Positions 8,532 to 18,143 of a DNA stretch of 64,000 nt are shown here, piece after piece. The stretch is taken from positions 868,001 through 932,000 of the forward strand of contig NVQB01000001.1 of NCBI GenBank assembly GCA_002319075.1, in the 5' to 3' direction. Each line of letters begins with the position of its first letter. The first letter of the stretch is position 1. The translations under genes were made by a program, and so were the position numbers. The stretch is from Sphingobacteriaceae bacterium. GTDB lineage: Bacteria > Bacteroidota > Bacteroidia > B-17B0 > Aurantibacillaceae. Below the pieces are notes generated by a model. It made no database searches. It was not told the origin of the DNA and saw only the letters and a program-made list of their open reading frames with translations.

Positions 8532-10433
8532 ATGACGCGTAGTATTTTTATAAGCCAGGAAGACAGCAACACCTTTAACCGAATTGGATTTGTGCGAAAA
8601 CCCCTGCTGACAACTGAACAGGCAAAAGCTTTGGCAGCGCTTTACACAACCTACTTTCCAAAAGGCACAGACGCTTTCTTCTCCAGCACTTACCTGAATG
8701 ACATCGCTCTTAAAGACACTATCAGCCGTGAACTTTGTGAGGTATTGCTACCTGCAATTTCGCCGCATATCAAAAACTATAAAGTGTTGGGCGCACAATT
8801 TCTGGTTAAAAATCCCGGCGATGGCGGGCGGATGCCTTACCACCAGGACTGGACCATTGTAGACGAAACTAGCGACCGCAGCATCACAGCGTGGATTAGC
8901 TTAGATGATATTACCGGCCACAATGGAGCTATTAAAGCCATTCCCGGCAGCCAGCAATTTTCACGGGCTCTGCGGGCACCAGGCAATTTTGATGCGTTGG
9001 CAGAGATACAGGAATTGCTTGATGATTACGCGCATACTTTAATCATGCGGGCCGGCGAAGCGTTTATCTTCGATCACTCGCTGATGCATGGTTCGGGCAA
9101 AAATACAAGCACTGCCCCGAGAATTGCTGTTGCATTAGGACTTACCCACAAAGACGCCCCGCTAATATTTCATCACCAGAAAGATGAAAATACATTTGAC
9201 GCTTATGCAGTGCCTGATAATTTTTTTATCACTTTTCCCAATAAAGGAGGGCCCCCTGCGGACTTAACACCGGTTACAACCATACACCAGACTTTAAAAA
9301 AAATAGCGCCGACTGAGCTAATTACATTTATGAAAGAACTTACTGCCACACAACCTACAGCAGCGGTGCCACCGCTTTTTAAAGACGCATCGCTACAAGC
9401 TAGTTTCGACAAAGACGGCTATGTAAAAATAAATTTGCTTAACGAAGCAGAAACTGCCAACCTGAAAGACTATTATTTATCGCTACAGCACGATCATATT
9501 GGCGATTATGGCTTTCACATCAGCCTCGAAAACACTGACGCCCTCTACATTAACGGCGTATTTAAAAAACTGTTTGAAGTAGTGCTTCCAAAGCTGGATA
9601 CGGTGCTTGAGAATTATAAAGCTTTTACCGCAAGCTACGTGATAAAAGAAGCCGGTCTGCAAAATATTGTGCCGCCACACCAGGACTGGACCTTCGTAGA
9701 TGAAGAGCAATTCAGTTCTGCCACGGTATGGATTCCTTTAATGGATGTAACTAAAAACAATGGCGCATTGGGCCTGATAAAGGGCAGTCACCGCGTGTTT
9801 AATTACCCGCGCATCTCGCCATCGCCTGAATCCAGAGCTCTATTGTCTGATCATGCCTTTACGCTTTTTCCTTACGTGCAAGTGATAGAAATGAAGGCCG
9901 GCGAAGCCCTGATCTTTAATAACCGAACGGTACATGCTTCACCGCCGAATATTTCGGGTGTTACACGCATTGCTGCGGGCATTGGCATTACGCAAAAACA
10001 GGCGCAGTTGCAGCACTATTACCAGTTGCCCGGCAAAGAAGAACTGGTGCAGGTTTACAATGTAGAAGCCTCTTTTTTTACAAGTTATAATAATTCAAAG
10101 TTGTCGGCATATTTTAACAAAGGACTGGCGCCTGAAGGTCTCCATAAAATAAGCACCTTTCGCAAGTCTACCCCTGTTCTTTCGAAAGAAGACATGATCG
10201 GCTTAGTGTCAACATTAGACGGAGCAAGCATCAATACTGGTTTAATGAACGAGCTGGCGGATCTCTACAGCTACAATGCCGACGGAACGGCAAAACAAAA
10301 AAAATCTGTTCCTGAAGCTGAAACAAGCACTTTAACTGCAAAAGAAGCAGTACACGATACGCGTACATTTTTTCAGAAATACACTCTGCCAAATATTATT
10401 GCAGAAGTAAAACACCGCTTAAAAAAAGCATAA
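8532..10433 (+). CDS. Tandem-domain PhyH-family dioxygenase (two catalytic domains)
   Basis: 633 residues, about twice the usual PhyH length. Domain 1 (about 1-275) has HQDW at 104-107, distal H186 (SLMHGS) and R197. Domain 2 (about 278-530) restarts with FKDASLQASFDKDGYVKIN, then HQDW at 383-386, distal H468 (TVHASPPN) and R479. Both domains therefore keep complete HxD...H iron triads and should be catalytically competent. A C-terminal tail of about 100 residues is less conserved. The fusion sits inside an array of single-domain homologues and most simply arose by in-frame joining of two of them. It could do two successive hydroxylations on one substrate; that is inference. Confidence 0.9.
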   Translation: MTRSIFISQEDSNTFNRIGFVRKPLLTTEQAKALAALYTTYFPKGTDAFFSSTYLNDIALKDTISRELCEVLLPAISPHIKNYKVLGAQFLVKNPGDGGRMPYHQDWTIVDETSDRSITAWISLDDITGHNGAIKAIPGSQQFSRALRAPGNFDALAEIQELLDDYAHTLIMRAGEAFIFDHSLMHGSGKNTSTAPRIAVALGLTHKDAPLIFHHQKDENTFDAYAVPDNFFITFPNKGGPPADLTPVTTIHQTLKKIAPTELITFMKELTATQPTAAVPPLFKDASLQASFDKDGYVKINLLNEAETANLKDYYLSLQHDHIGDYGFHISLENTDALYINGVFKKLFEVVLPKLDTVLENYKAFTASYVIKEAGLQNIVPPHQDWTFVDEEQFSSATVWIPLMDVTKNNGALGLIKGSHRVFNYPRISPSPESRALLSDHAFTLFPYVQVIEMKAGEALIFNNRTVHASPPNISGVTRIAAGIGITQKQAQLQHYYQLPGKEELVQVYNVEASFFTSYNNSKLSAYFNKGLAPEGLHKISTFRKSTPVLSKEDMIGLVSTLDGASINTGLMNELADLYSYNADGTAKQKKSVPEAETSTLTAKEAVHDTRTFFQKYTLPNIIAEVKHRLKKA

Positions 10434-10435
10434 TC

Positions 10436-11362
10436 ATGTTGAATTTCGATCATAAAGCCCGTGTGTTTAAAGAAGAAGCTCTTCAAAGCCAACTTAATAA
10501 TGAGGGTTTTGTAGTGCTTGACTTTCTAAATGAAGCCGAAGTACAGCGCCTCTATACCCTTTATATAGACCTTCACCCGCAAGGCGTAAACGGCTTTTAC
10601 ACCAGTACTTTTTCTAAAGACACAGCTTACCGCAAATCGGTTGATACGGAGATACGCAAAGAAATGCAGCGCGGTCTTGACATTGTATTTTGCGATTACA
10701 GGGTGCATTGCGGTAGTTTTATTGTAAAAGGTACCGATGAAAAAAGTAAGCTAAACCTGCACCAGGACATGACCCTGGTAAATGAATCTGTTTACACCGG
10801 TATCAATATCTGGATCCCGCTTGTTGACCTTAGCGAAACCAATGGTGCAATAGCGGTGCTGCCTCGTAGCCACCGTTTGTTTAAAACCTATCGCGGAGCC
10901 TCGATTCCGGACATATACGACGGTATTGAAAGCAGCGTGTACAAAATTATGCGGCCCTGTTATTTAAAAGCGGGCCAGGCCATTATTTTCGACCAAAGCA
11001 TTATTCATTTTTCGCCGGCTAACCATTCGTTGGAACCGCGGCCGGTGATAAACACTTTTATTACTCACAAAGACGCAGGTATTGAAATATGTTATTGGGA
11101 TAAAGCGTCCGGTAAAAATGAAATTGAACTGTTTGAGCAGGCCCCTGACTTCATGGTGAACTTTCAGAATTTCGGCCACGACATTTACAGCAGGCCTTCT
11201 ATCGGGCAGTCGAAAGGTGTTGTGTCATATAACTTTCCAAAAATAACACCTGCCCTTTTAAAGCAGGAATACAATTTAACAGAGCCGGAACCTTTGCCTG
11301 AAAAGCCTTTAAGCAGTAGTGTTTTTTCTAAATTATTTAAAAAGATCTTTACCAGAACATGA
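10436..11362 (+). CDS. Phytanoyl-CoA dioxygenase (PhyH) family protein
   Basis: 308 residues. Typical PhyH start (LNNEGFVVLDFLNEAEV), iron motif LHQDMTLVNE (H109, D111), PRSHRLF, distal H191 (SIIHFSPAN) and a 2OG-site Arg at R202. The Trp that follows HQD in the sister proteins is Met here and the DE after it is NE, so this copy has diverged in its active-site rim, while the metal ligands remain. It begins 2 bp after the two-domain gene and its TGA overlaps the next ATG (ATGA), indicating translational coupling. Confidence 0.9.
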   Translation: MLNFDHKARVFKEEALQSQLNNEGFVVLDFLNEAEVQRLYTLYIDLHPQGVNGFYTSTFSKDTAYRKSVDTEIRKEMQRGLDIVFCDYRVHCGSFIVKGTDEKSKLNLHQDMTLVNESVYTGINIWIPLVDLSETNGAIAVLPRSHRLFKTYRGASIPDIYDGIESSVYKIMRPCYLKAGQAIIFDQSIIHFSPANHSLEPRPVINTFITHKDAGIEICYWDKASGKNEIELFEQAPDFMVNFQNFGHDIYSRPSIGQSKGVVSYNFPKITPALLKQEYNLTEPEPLPEKPLSSSVFSKLFKKIFTRT

Positions 11363-12264
11363 TGCCTGCAGTACCTGCCATATTTAAAGACACAGCACTT
11401 CAAAAACAATTTGAGGAAAATGGCTTTGTAAAGATAACGCTGTTGAGCCAGGAGAGCATACAGCAGCTGCTTACCTTATTTAAAAATTATTTTCCAGACC
11501 CTTCTGCAGATTTTTTTTCATCGAGCTACGAAAACGATTTCCGTCGCAAGAAAGTGATCAGCGAAGCAATTGGAAATATTATTGTTCCACAGCTGGATGC
11601 TGTGTTTACAGATCACACCTGGTTTGGTTCGGCCTTTCTTTCAAAGGGAAACGGACCGCGCAGCGAAATGCCAATGCACCAGGACTGGACCATTGTTGAC
11701 GAAGAGAAATTTATTGCGCTTAACATCTGGACACCTTTGCAGCCAACCACAGAAGAAAATGGCACACTGGAGGTTATCAAAGGAAGTCACCTTTGGCACC
11801 AGGGCATACGCGCTCCTACCCTGCCATTTTATTTTGATGGCTTTCAGTATTTACTTAAGGACAAACTGACTGCAATTCCTGCACTGCCCGGGGAAGCGAT
11901 TGTATTGAACCAGGCGATCATTCATTATTCGAAACCAAATAAGACAGATAGTCTGCGTGTGGCTATTACCAGCGGCATTAAAACAAAAGGGGCGCCTATG
12001 CTGTTCCATTACCTCAACAAAGAAAGTCCTGATAGAATAGAGCAATTTAAGCAAGAGGATGATTTCCTGATCAACTTTGAAAATTTTCATCACTCAATTT
12101 TCGAGCGCCCGGTTATTGGCGAATCGCTTGGCACAAAACCGTTCACACTTGAAAAAGCATCGGCTGCAACGGTAGAAAAATTAACAGGCATTAAAACATA
12201 TAACGCTTCTTCACCTGAAAAAAAAGGGCTGATACAAACTGTAATGACATGGATGAAAAGGTAA
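11359..12264 (+). CDS. Phytanoyl-CoA dioxygenase (PhyH) family protein
   Basis: 301 residues with FEENGFVKITLLSQESI at the start, MHQDWTIVDEE (H107, D109), KGSHLW, distal H189 (AIIHYSKPN) and R200. The full iron and 2OG site is present. Start at the ATG overlapping the previous stop; a second ATG follows immediately at 11362. It overlaps the next gene by 16 bp, as expected of a tightly coupled operon. Fourth PhyH gene of the array. Confidence 0.9.
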   Translation: MMPAVPAIFKDTALQKQFEENGFVKITLLSQESIQQLLTLFKNYFPDPSADFFSSSYENDFRRKKVISEAIGNIIVPQLDAVFTDHTWFGSAFLSKGNGPRSEMPMHQDWTIVDEEKFIALNIWTPLQPTTEENGTLEVIKGSHLWHQGIRAPTLPFYFDGFQYLLKDKLTAIPALPGEAIVLNQAIIHYSKPNKTDSLRVAITSGIKTKGAPMLFHYLNKESPDRIEQFKQEDDFLINFENFHHSIFERPVIGESLGTKPFTLEKASAATVEKLTGIKTYNASSPEKKGLIQTVMTWMKR

Positions 12265-13127
12265 TCGCTACGGCAAAAAGCTTACTGCATGATCCTGTAA
12301 TGGCTGAACAGCTGGCAGTATCAGGTTATACCACGTTTCCGTTTTTAGGGTCCGCTGATGTGCAAAAACTTACAGAGTATTATTACGGTTTTCAAAAAGA
12401 GGAGCCGGCGCATTTTTATTCGTCCACTCACGCAAAAGATCCTGCCTTCCGCAGGACTACCAGCGACCATATTAAAAGTATTATCAGTCCACTGATGTCT
12501 TCCATGCTTAAAAATTACCGCTTGCTCGGAGGGGCATTCGTGGTAAAACCCCCGCATGGAAAAGGTGTGCTTCAGCCGCACCAGGACTGGAACATTGTAG
12601 ATGAGGAAAACACGCGCTCTTTTAATTTGTGGATCCCTCTTACTGATGTAAACGTTGAAAACGGTGCTGTATTTGTGTTGCCCGGTAGTCATGCCAAAAT
12701 TAAGACCTACCGTGGGCCTGGTATACCTTCCATTTTTAAGAACATTGAACCTGCCGCCTGGCAAAGCCTTCAACCGTTGATTATGAAAGCGGGCGAAGCG
12801 TTGTTTTATGATCACGCTTTACTTCACGGCTCACCGGCAAACCAAACAAACGCAGCCCGCCTGGGAATTGTGTGCGGTGTAATTACAGCTACAGCCGAAA
12901 TGCAATTGTGTTTCCAAAAAGACCAACACATCGATTTGTATAAAGCAGACGAACATTTTTTTATGGAGAAAGATCCGAATGGTGGTCCGGATGGATTACA
13001 GTTTATAAGAAGCGTAACACCTGCGCATACCAACCTGAGCGAAGAAGACTATAACACCATGTTCCTCGGAAAGCCAGAATTGTCAAGACATTGGCTAAAA
13101 AAGCTATTCGCGATCCGTCGCTCTTAA
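12249..13127 (+). CDS. Phytanoyl-CoA dioxygenase (PhyH) family protein
   Basis: 292 residues with LAVSGYTTFPFLGSADV at the start, PHQDWNIVDEE (H111, D113), LPGSHAKI, distal H193 (ALLHGSPAN) and R204. All ligands are intact. The HQDWN variant is shared with the minus-strand copy at 15322, which may be its closest relative in the locus. It is the last PhyH gene of the plus-strand array and is followed after 45 bp by the methyltransferase. Confidence 0.9.
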   Translation: MDEKVIATAKSLLHDPVMAEQLAVSGYTTFPFLGSADVQKLTEYYYGFQKEEPAHFYSSTHAKDPAFRRTTSDHIKSIISPLMSSMLKNYRLLGGAFVVKPPHGKGVLQPHQDWNIVDEENTRSFNLWIPLTDVNVENGAVFVLPGSHAKIKTYRGPGIPSIFKNIEPAAWQSLQPLIMKAGEALFYDHALLHGSPANQTNAARLGIVCGVITATAEMQLCFQKDQHIDLYKADEHFFMEKDPNGGPDGLQFIRSVTPAHTNLSEEDYNTMFLGKPELSRHWLKKLFAIRRS

Positions 13128-13172
13128 TTAATTTATACAAAAGACGTATCTTTAAAAGCTCTCTACTGTTGC

Positions 13173-14123
13173 ATGTTGCCAATCATCCTCATATCTGTTC
13201 TCATTAACCTTGCTTTGCTATTGGTCATCTTTAAAACACGCTCCCTAAAAAAGAACAGCATAACCGCACCTGTGCTTCGCAAACACAATGTAGGGGCGTT
13301 TTACAACGAGCAAACTGAAAATTTTTTAAAAGTATATGGCAAAGTCATCCAGGCTTTCCGTACCAAAAACATAAACACTTTACTCGATCATCAAATTGAG
13401 GCCATTGGTTTGAAGGACGGGATGACCGCACTTGACGCGGGCTGTGGCGTATGCGGCCCTGCTGTTTATTTTGCAGGAAAAACCGGCGCAAGAATCGAAG
13501 CTTTGACTATTTCCTCTAAGCAGGTAGAACTGGCAAAAGTAAACATTCAGGAAAATCATGCGCAGTCGCATGTATATGTGCGCGAAGGCGATTATCACCA
13601 TCTGGAAAATTATTATACGGAAGAATATTTTGACGCCATTTATTTTTTAGAATCCTTTGGGCATGCACAGAACCATTTACAGGTGCTTGATTCTGCGTGG
13701 AAGGTGTTGAAACCCGGGGGAACAGTATACATAAAAGATCTGTTCATTAAAAAAGCGCTTTACAAAAGTATGGCTGCAGGCATTGAAAAAGAGATACAAA
13801 ATATTGACACAGCGTACCATTATCATGTACCCGACCTGAACACGATCCTCGACCATGTGCGCAGCAAGGGATACATTCTTTCGTTCATAAAGACCATTGA
13901 CATTCCTCTTGATGAATTCGAGAATTTGACTATCTCAAATGATTTCCAGGAGTTGACAGGCATCAATAAAATTGACAACTTGCGGGATTACGTTTTTCCT
14001 GTTGACTTTTTCGAGCTAAAGTTGATAAAGCCCAACATCCATATTTTAAGCGGTAACAGCCGTTATTTTTTACAGAACATGTATTTAACACAGGTTGAGG
14101 CCTGGAAGGAGCGCGACTTATGA
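13173..14123 (+). CDS. Membrane-anchored SAM-dependent methyltransferase
   Basis: 316 residues. One N-terminal transmembrane helix (LPIILISVLINLALLLVIF) precedes a class I methyltransferase domain with motif I LDAGCGVCGPA (about 87-97) and a post-motif acidic region, then FDAIYFLESFGHAQN and VLKPGGTVYIKDLF, which resemble the sterol/tocopherol/cyclopropane-type methyltransferase branch. The anchor suggests a membrane-bound or lipid-linked substrate. It ends with ATGA-type overlap (4 bp) into the ABC ATPase gene, tying it to the exporter operon. Confidence 0.85.
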   Translation: MLPIILISVLINLALLLVIFKTRSLKKNSITAPVLRKHNVGAFYNEQTENFLKVYGKVIQAFRTKNINTLLDHQIEAIGLKDGMTALDAGCGVCGPAVYFAGKTGARIEALTISSKQVELAKVNIQENHAQSHVYVREGDYHHLENYYTEEYFDAIYFLESFGHAQNHLQVLDSAWKVLKPGGTVYIKDLFIKKALYKSMAAGIEKEIQNIDTAYHYHVPDLNTILDHVRSKGYILSFIKTIDIPLDEFENLTISNDFQELTGINKIDNLRDYVFPVDFFELKLIKPNIHILSGNSRYFLQNMYLTQVEAWKERDL

Positions 14124-15298
14124 TGAGCTTAGATAAAGATGTGGTATTGGCAGCGCACAATATCTCAAAAAAATATACTGTAAAGCAAAGCGGCACTTCT
14201 GAAAAGAACGGTAAAGACGGGGATTTCTGGGCATTACAGGACGTAAGTTTTGAATTGAAGAGAGGAGAGATTCTTGGCATTATTGGAACCAATGGCGCCG
14301 GCAAAAGTACTATTCTTAAAATTCTGTCGGAGATCATTGCCCCCACCAGCGGCTACGTGCACTATAAAGGCTCTATTTTATCCATTCTTGATATTGGCAC
14401 CGGTTTTCATCCCGATCTTTCGGGTTATGAAAATATTTTTTTAAACGCTTCTTTATTGGGTATGAAGAAAAAGCAAATCAATGAAAAAGTAAATGAGATC
14501 ATTGATTTTAGCGGCATTAAAGCGCACATCCACGAGCCGGTAAAAAATTACTCCAACGGCATGTACCTGCGCCTGGCTTTGTCTATTGCCCTGTTTACCA
14601 ACAATGAAATTATTTTGCTGGACGAAGTGGTTTCTGTGGGCGATGCGGAGTTCAGGATGAAAGCTATCCGAAGGATCAAAGAACAATCACATCAGGGCAA
14701 AGCCTGCATTATGATCTCGCATGACCTTGGCTCAGTGATGGAGTTGTGTGATACCTGCCTGCTGCTCGAGAAAGGGAAACTCATTTATTCCGGTACTTCC
14801 AAAGCCACGGTTGAACATTATTTCGAGGGAGTGTACGATACGATCTACAAAACGCCACAGCCCGCCGAACACAGTCTTTGCCGGGTTACCGCTGTTACAG
14901 TGGAAAACGAAACGCTTTGCATGGATGAACCCGTACGCATACAAATGCAGTATGAAATTATTGAGGCGGTAGACGTGCGTATCGTTTTAAAAATAAGAAG
15001 TTATCATGGCGCCGTTATGACTGACAGTATAACATTCAGGCCAGATTATGTGCCCCAGGTGCAGCAACCGGGAAGTTACCGTGTTACCTGCGTCATTCCC
15101 GCCAACCTTTTTAATGCAGGCAGTTATATGGTAGAAGTGCTTATAGCGAACGATGTGGAACTGTTAGCGCTCATTGAAATGGCCGCGAAGTTTAAGGTAA
15201 CATTAAAAGAATGGGAGGCTGGAAAGAAATGGAACGAGAACAATGAAGTTATCCCGTTCAGGCCCCTATGTGCATGGAAAACCGAAATTATAAAATAA
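14120..15298 (+). CDS. ABC transporter ATP-binding protein, Wzt-like with C-terminal substrate domain
   Basis: 392 residues. The N-terminal ATPase has Walker A GTNGAGKST (56-64), a degenerate signature YSNGMYLRL (about 144-152) as in Wzt/TagH proteins, Walker B IILLDEV (164-170) and the switch His (SHD, H201). After about residue 245 a separate beta-rich domain follows (VENETLCMDEPVRIQMQYEI...), resembling Wzt C-terminal domains, which in O-antigen exporters recognise the modified end of the glycan. Together with the permease at 6750 it should form the export complex. A Wzt-type C-domain next to a methyltransferase fits export of a terminally modified glycan; that link is inference. Confidence 0.9.
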   Translation: MMSLDKDVVLAAHNISKKYTVKQSGTSEKNGKDGDFWALQDVSFELKRGEILGIIGTNGAGKSTILKILSEIIAPTSGYVHYKGSILSILDIGTGFHPDLSGYENIFLNASLLGMKKKQINEKVNEIIDFSGIKAHIHEPVKNYSNGMYLRLALSIALFTNNEIILLDEVVSVGDAEFRMKAIRRIKEQSHQGKACIMISHDLGSVMELCDTCLLLEKGKLIYSGTSKATVEHYFEGVYDTIYKTPQPAEHSLCRVTAVTVENETLCMDEPVRIQMQYEIIEAVDVRIVLKIRSYHGAVMTDSITFRPDYVPQVQQPGSYRVTCVIPANLFNAGSYMVEVLIANDVELLALIEMAAKFKVTLKEWEAGKKWNENNEVIPFRPLCAWKTEIIK

Positions 15299-15321
15299 CT
15301 TCTCTTGCTAAATTTCAACTT

Positions 15322-16188
15322 TCAGGATCTGAAAATATCGAACCAGCGTTTTTTTTCTTTTAAAAACGGCAACAGCTCTTTTAATTCTACCGCTTTGTTT
15401 TCGTAAGACCGCACCGTTTTTACAGGCTGTTCTGCAGGCGGCTGCGTTGTAGAGTCGCGGCGCAGGTTGGCATAGTTGTAAATGAAGTCATCGTCGGGCT
15501 CGTACTGCTTCAATGGCTCGCCGGCCGATGGCTGATAATAAATACAAAGAGGCGTTTCTTTTTGCAGCACCGTAAAACAAGCCGCCTTGCGATTGAAGCT
15601 AGCCATATTAGGGGGTGAACCGTGGATCACCGAATGATAAAAAACAATAGCTTCGCCTGCTTTTAATTTTACGGAGATAGCTTTGTCCTGCAGCGCCTGT
15701 AAATGCGGACCATACTCCGGAAACAAATATCCGGAACCCCGAATATGCCTGCCTATCTTATGACTTTTTTTAAGCACCCATAAAGCGCCCGATTGCTCGT
15801 TTACGTCGTGCAGCGGCACCCACACATTTACCGACTCATGTTTCGTTTCATCCACCACGTTCCAGTCCTGATGCACTTTAAAGGTTGTTTGTTTACCGCT
15901 TTTTTTTACGATAAAAACATTGTTTAGCCGCCTGTAATTCTGAAAAAAACGATCGCTGGCTCCTGTGAAAATATCACTTAAACCAGAGGAAACTTTCTTT
16001 TTATATTCACTGTCGCTGCACCAGGTAGTCATGTGAATATCTTCCGTAAAGTTGGGCGGATCGTCGCCGTTATGAAGCGTACTATAAAATTCGTTCAGCT
16101 TTAAAATATCGGCCGGATTTAAAAAAGGGATAACAACGTAGCCATTGTTTCTTAGTTCATCTGATAAAGACTGGTCTTTAAATAGCAT
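15322..16188 (-). CDS. Phytanoyl-CoA dioxygenase (PhyH) family protein, opposite strand
   Basis: 288 residues with LRNNGYVVIPFLNPADI, VHQDWNVVDE (H106, D108), KKSHKIGR, distal H189 (SVIHGSPPN) and R200. Complete Fe(II) site. It is the seventh PhyH domain of the locus and the only one on the minus strand, converging with the ABC ATPase gene over 23 bp. Its own promoter should lie in 16189-16459, shared with the divergent amidoligase gene. Confidence 0.9.
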   Translation of the reverse strand: MLFKDQSLSDELRNNGYVVIPFLNPADILKLNEFYSTLHNGDDPPNFTEDIHMTTWCSDSEYKKKVSSGLSDIFTGASDRFFQNYRRLNNVFIVKKSGKQTTFKVHQDWNVVDETKHESVNVWVPLHDVNEQSGALWVLKKSHKIGRHIRGSGYLFPEYGPHLQALQDKAISVKLKAGEAIVFYHSVIHGSPPNMASFNRKAACFTVLQKETPLCIYYQPSAGEPLKQYEPDDDFIYNYANLRRDSTTQPPAEQPVKTVRSYENKAVELKELLPFLKEKKRWFDIFRS

Positions 16189-16459
16189 GTTGAAAGATAC
16201 AAAAACTTTCCGTCTTTGTTCTTTCAGGCAGCCCAGGCCTTTTACACAATCGTACCCGACTTAAAATACGTTGACCCCTGTTGTTAGTCGGATTGTCAAC
16301 AGACTTAAAGATCATTTTACCCGGACTGCTAACAGGAATAATTCCCCTTTGATTGTTATTAAAATAGGCGGAAAAACGGATCAATATAAAACAATAAGAC
16401 AATACAATTTAAATCCCGATTAAACGCCATGAATTTAACTAAATTTAAAACCTGAACGC

Positions 16460-18106
16460 ATGGCTACATTTCTTGGCATATACAGTAGAACAAAACAACT
16501 AAATGATGCTGCAATACAGCCGATACTGGACGATTTTAAGCTAAACAACACGCGCGACATTGTTACGAGTAGATTTCCGGGCATGCTGCTATGCGTGGCG
16601 TCTAAATTCCAGAATGCTTTATATGCCAATGACACATCGTTAAGTTTTGTATCGGGACACATTTCTTTTGAAACTATTTCCTTTGCGACTGCCGGAACGA
16701 CGGCTGAAAAATTCGGCCAGTGTATAGCGCATTCGGGTTGCGAGCTTTTGTCGGCTATGGAGGGTGCTTTTGCAGCACTACACTACACGGCTGCCACGCA
16801 TACGCTCATTCTGGCTAACGATAAGTTTGGCATTTTCCCTCTTTTTATTTCAGAGAACGAGGAGTATGTTATTGTTTCAAACGAGTACCAGCCACTGGTG
16901 CAGCTCTTAACTGCGAAGGAAAGGAAACCTGATCCCGATGCCATTGCCGAATTTTTTACGCTGGGTACGACGCTGGGCGGAAAAACATTTTATAAAACCA
17001 TAAAGAATATTGCTGCTGCTTCCTTCATTACGATAGGAGGTAAAACATGTACAGATAAGAACTACTGGCATCCCATGCCAAAGCCAGTAAATACTGCCGA
17101 TGCAAGCCTGGTGGCTGAAGAACTCTTTGAGCTTTTTAAAAAAATAAACCGCGAATACATTGATGCAAATGTAACAGACCTCTGCCTGCTTTCAGCAGGA
17201 GCCGATTCGCGCCTTATTTTTGCGACTCTCACTAAAGAACAGCGGCAGGCGACTGAATTTTACACCAGTAATTTATCATTCCTCGATCCGCAGGAAGATC
17301 AGGATGTGGTGGGCGCTACGGCCCTTGTTAATACATTCGGACTTAAACACCGTATAGAAAAAATATCGTTTTACGAGAATCAGTTTAACCTTAGTTATTT
17401 TGACACCGAGCGCGCCCTTCGTGCCCGTCACGTATACGGCGGCTGGCACGGCGGTGAATTACTCGGAGGTTTTGCCTTTATCGCCGCCCCAATTAAAGCA
17501 GGGCTTGGATATAAAGATGTTAACCATATATTAATGTCTGTATTTTCCTGGCGTTTCCGGTTTAAGCTGAAGGCGCATCCTTATCATACCTATTTAAAAG
17601 AAAAAGAAAAATATCCATTAGCGGTTCGGGAGTTTCTTTTTATTACAGAACAATTTACGCGAAGCTTTTTCACTACTATTTATGGCGGCACCAAAGGCCA
17701 TTGGCTGCAGCCCTACCAGCTCGCCAATCATGGCTTTTCGCCTTTCTGGGATAGTCGTTTACTGCAGAAGCTGATGCTGCTACCTATAGAACTGTTGGCC
17801 AATTACCAGCTCTACAACAGTTTATTTAAATTATGTGATAAAGCTTTTACAAGCATTCCCAGCAATTCTCCTTTAACTAACAGGGCTGATAGTGTGATCC
17901 CAAAACTCGAAATTGGTATTGAGCCAAAAGGACTCTTGCCCGACACGCATCACGCTGCTTACATGGAACGGCTGGAAGATAAAACAACCTGGAAGCGGCA
18001 TGTATATACCAGTGAGTTCAAAAAAAAACTTAGCCAGGGATCGGGCGCGTTGGCAACACGATGGCTGGATTTTGAAACCTGGTATGCCAGGTATGTTAAA
18101 GATTGA
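16460..18106 (+). CDS. Asparagine synthetase-like amidoligase (glutaminase cysteine absent)
   Basis: 548 residues. The N-terminal half is class II amidotransferase-like (HSGCELLSAMEGAFAALHY; ANDKFGIFPLF), and the C-terminal half has the ATP-pyrophosphatase motif LSAGADSRLIF (SAGADS at 245-250). Asparagine synthetase B needs Cys at position 2 to hydrolyse glutamine; here the start is M-A-T-F, so the glutaminase should be dead. The same loss occurs in beta-lactam synthetase-type and lasso-cyclase-type members of this superfamily, which adenylate a carboxylate for amide formation with another amine. That makes a tailoring or ligase role plausible, but the substrate is unknown. Divergent from the minus-strand PhyH gene. 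Confidence 0.85.
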   Translation: MATFLGIYSRTKQLNDAAIQPILDDFKLNNTRDIVTSRFPGMLLCVASKFQNALYANDTSLSFVSGHISFETISFATAGTTAEKFGQCIAHSGCELLSAMEGAFAALHYTAATHTLILANDKFGIFPLFISENEEYVIVSNEYQPLVQLLTAKERKPDPDAIAEFFTLGTTLGGKTFYKTIKNIAAASFITIGGKTCTDKNYWHPMPKPVNTADASLVAEELFELFKKINREYIDANVTDLCLLSAGADSRLIFATLTKEQRQATEFYTSNLSFLDPQEDQDVVGATALVNTFGLKHRIEKISFYENQFNLSYFDTERALRARHVYGGWHGGELLGGFAFIAAPIKAGLGYKDVNHILMSVFSWRFRFKLKAHPYHTYLKEKEKYPLAVREFLFITEQFTRSFFTTIYGGTKGHWLQPYQLANHGFSPFWDSRLLQKLMLLPIELLANYQLYNSLFKLCDKAFTSIPSNSPLTNRADSVIPKLEIGIEPKGLLPDTHHAAYMERLEDKTTWKRHVYTSEFKKKLSQGSGALATRWLDFETWYARYVKD

Positions 18107-18143
18107 TCACAGGATTATCGCGACCTCAACCACTCCAGGCCTA

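Noticed and set aside
11570-11869. 99-residue frame inside a PhyH gene
   Set aside because: Shadow frame within a strongly supported coding sequence; no family features.
12345-12815. 156-residue antisense frame opposite a PhyH gene
   Set aside because: Opposite strand of a conserved catalytic gene; composition explained by the sense codons.
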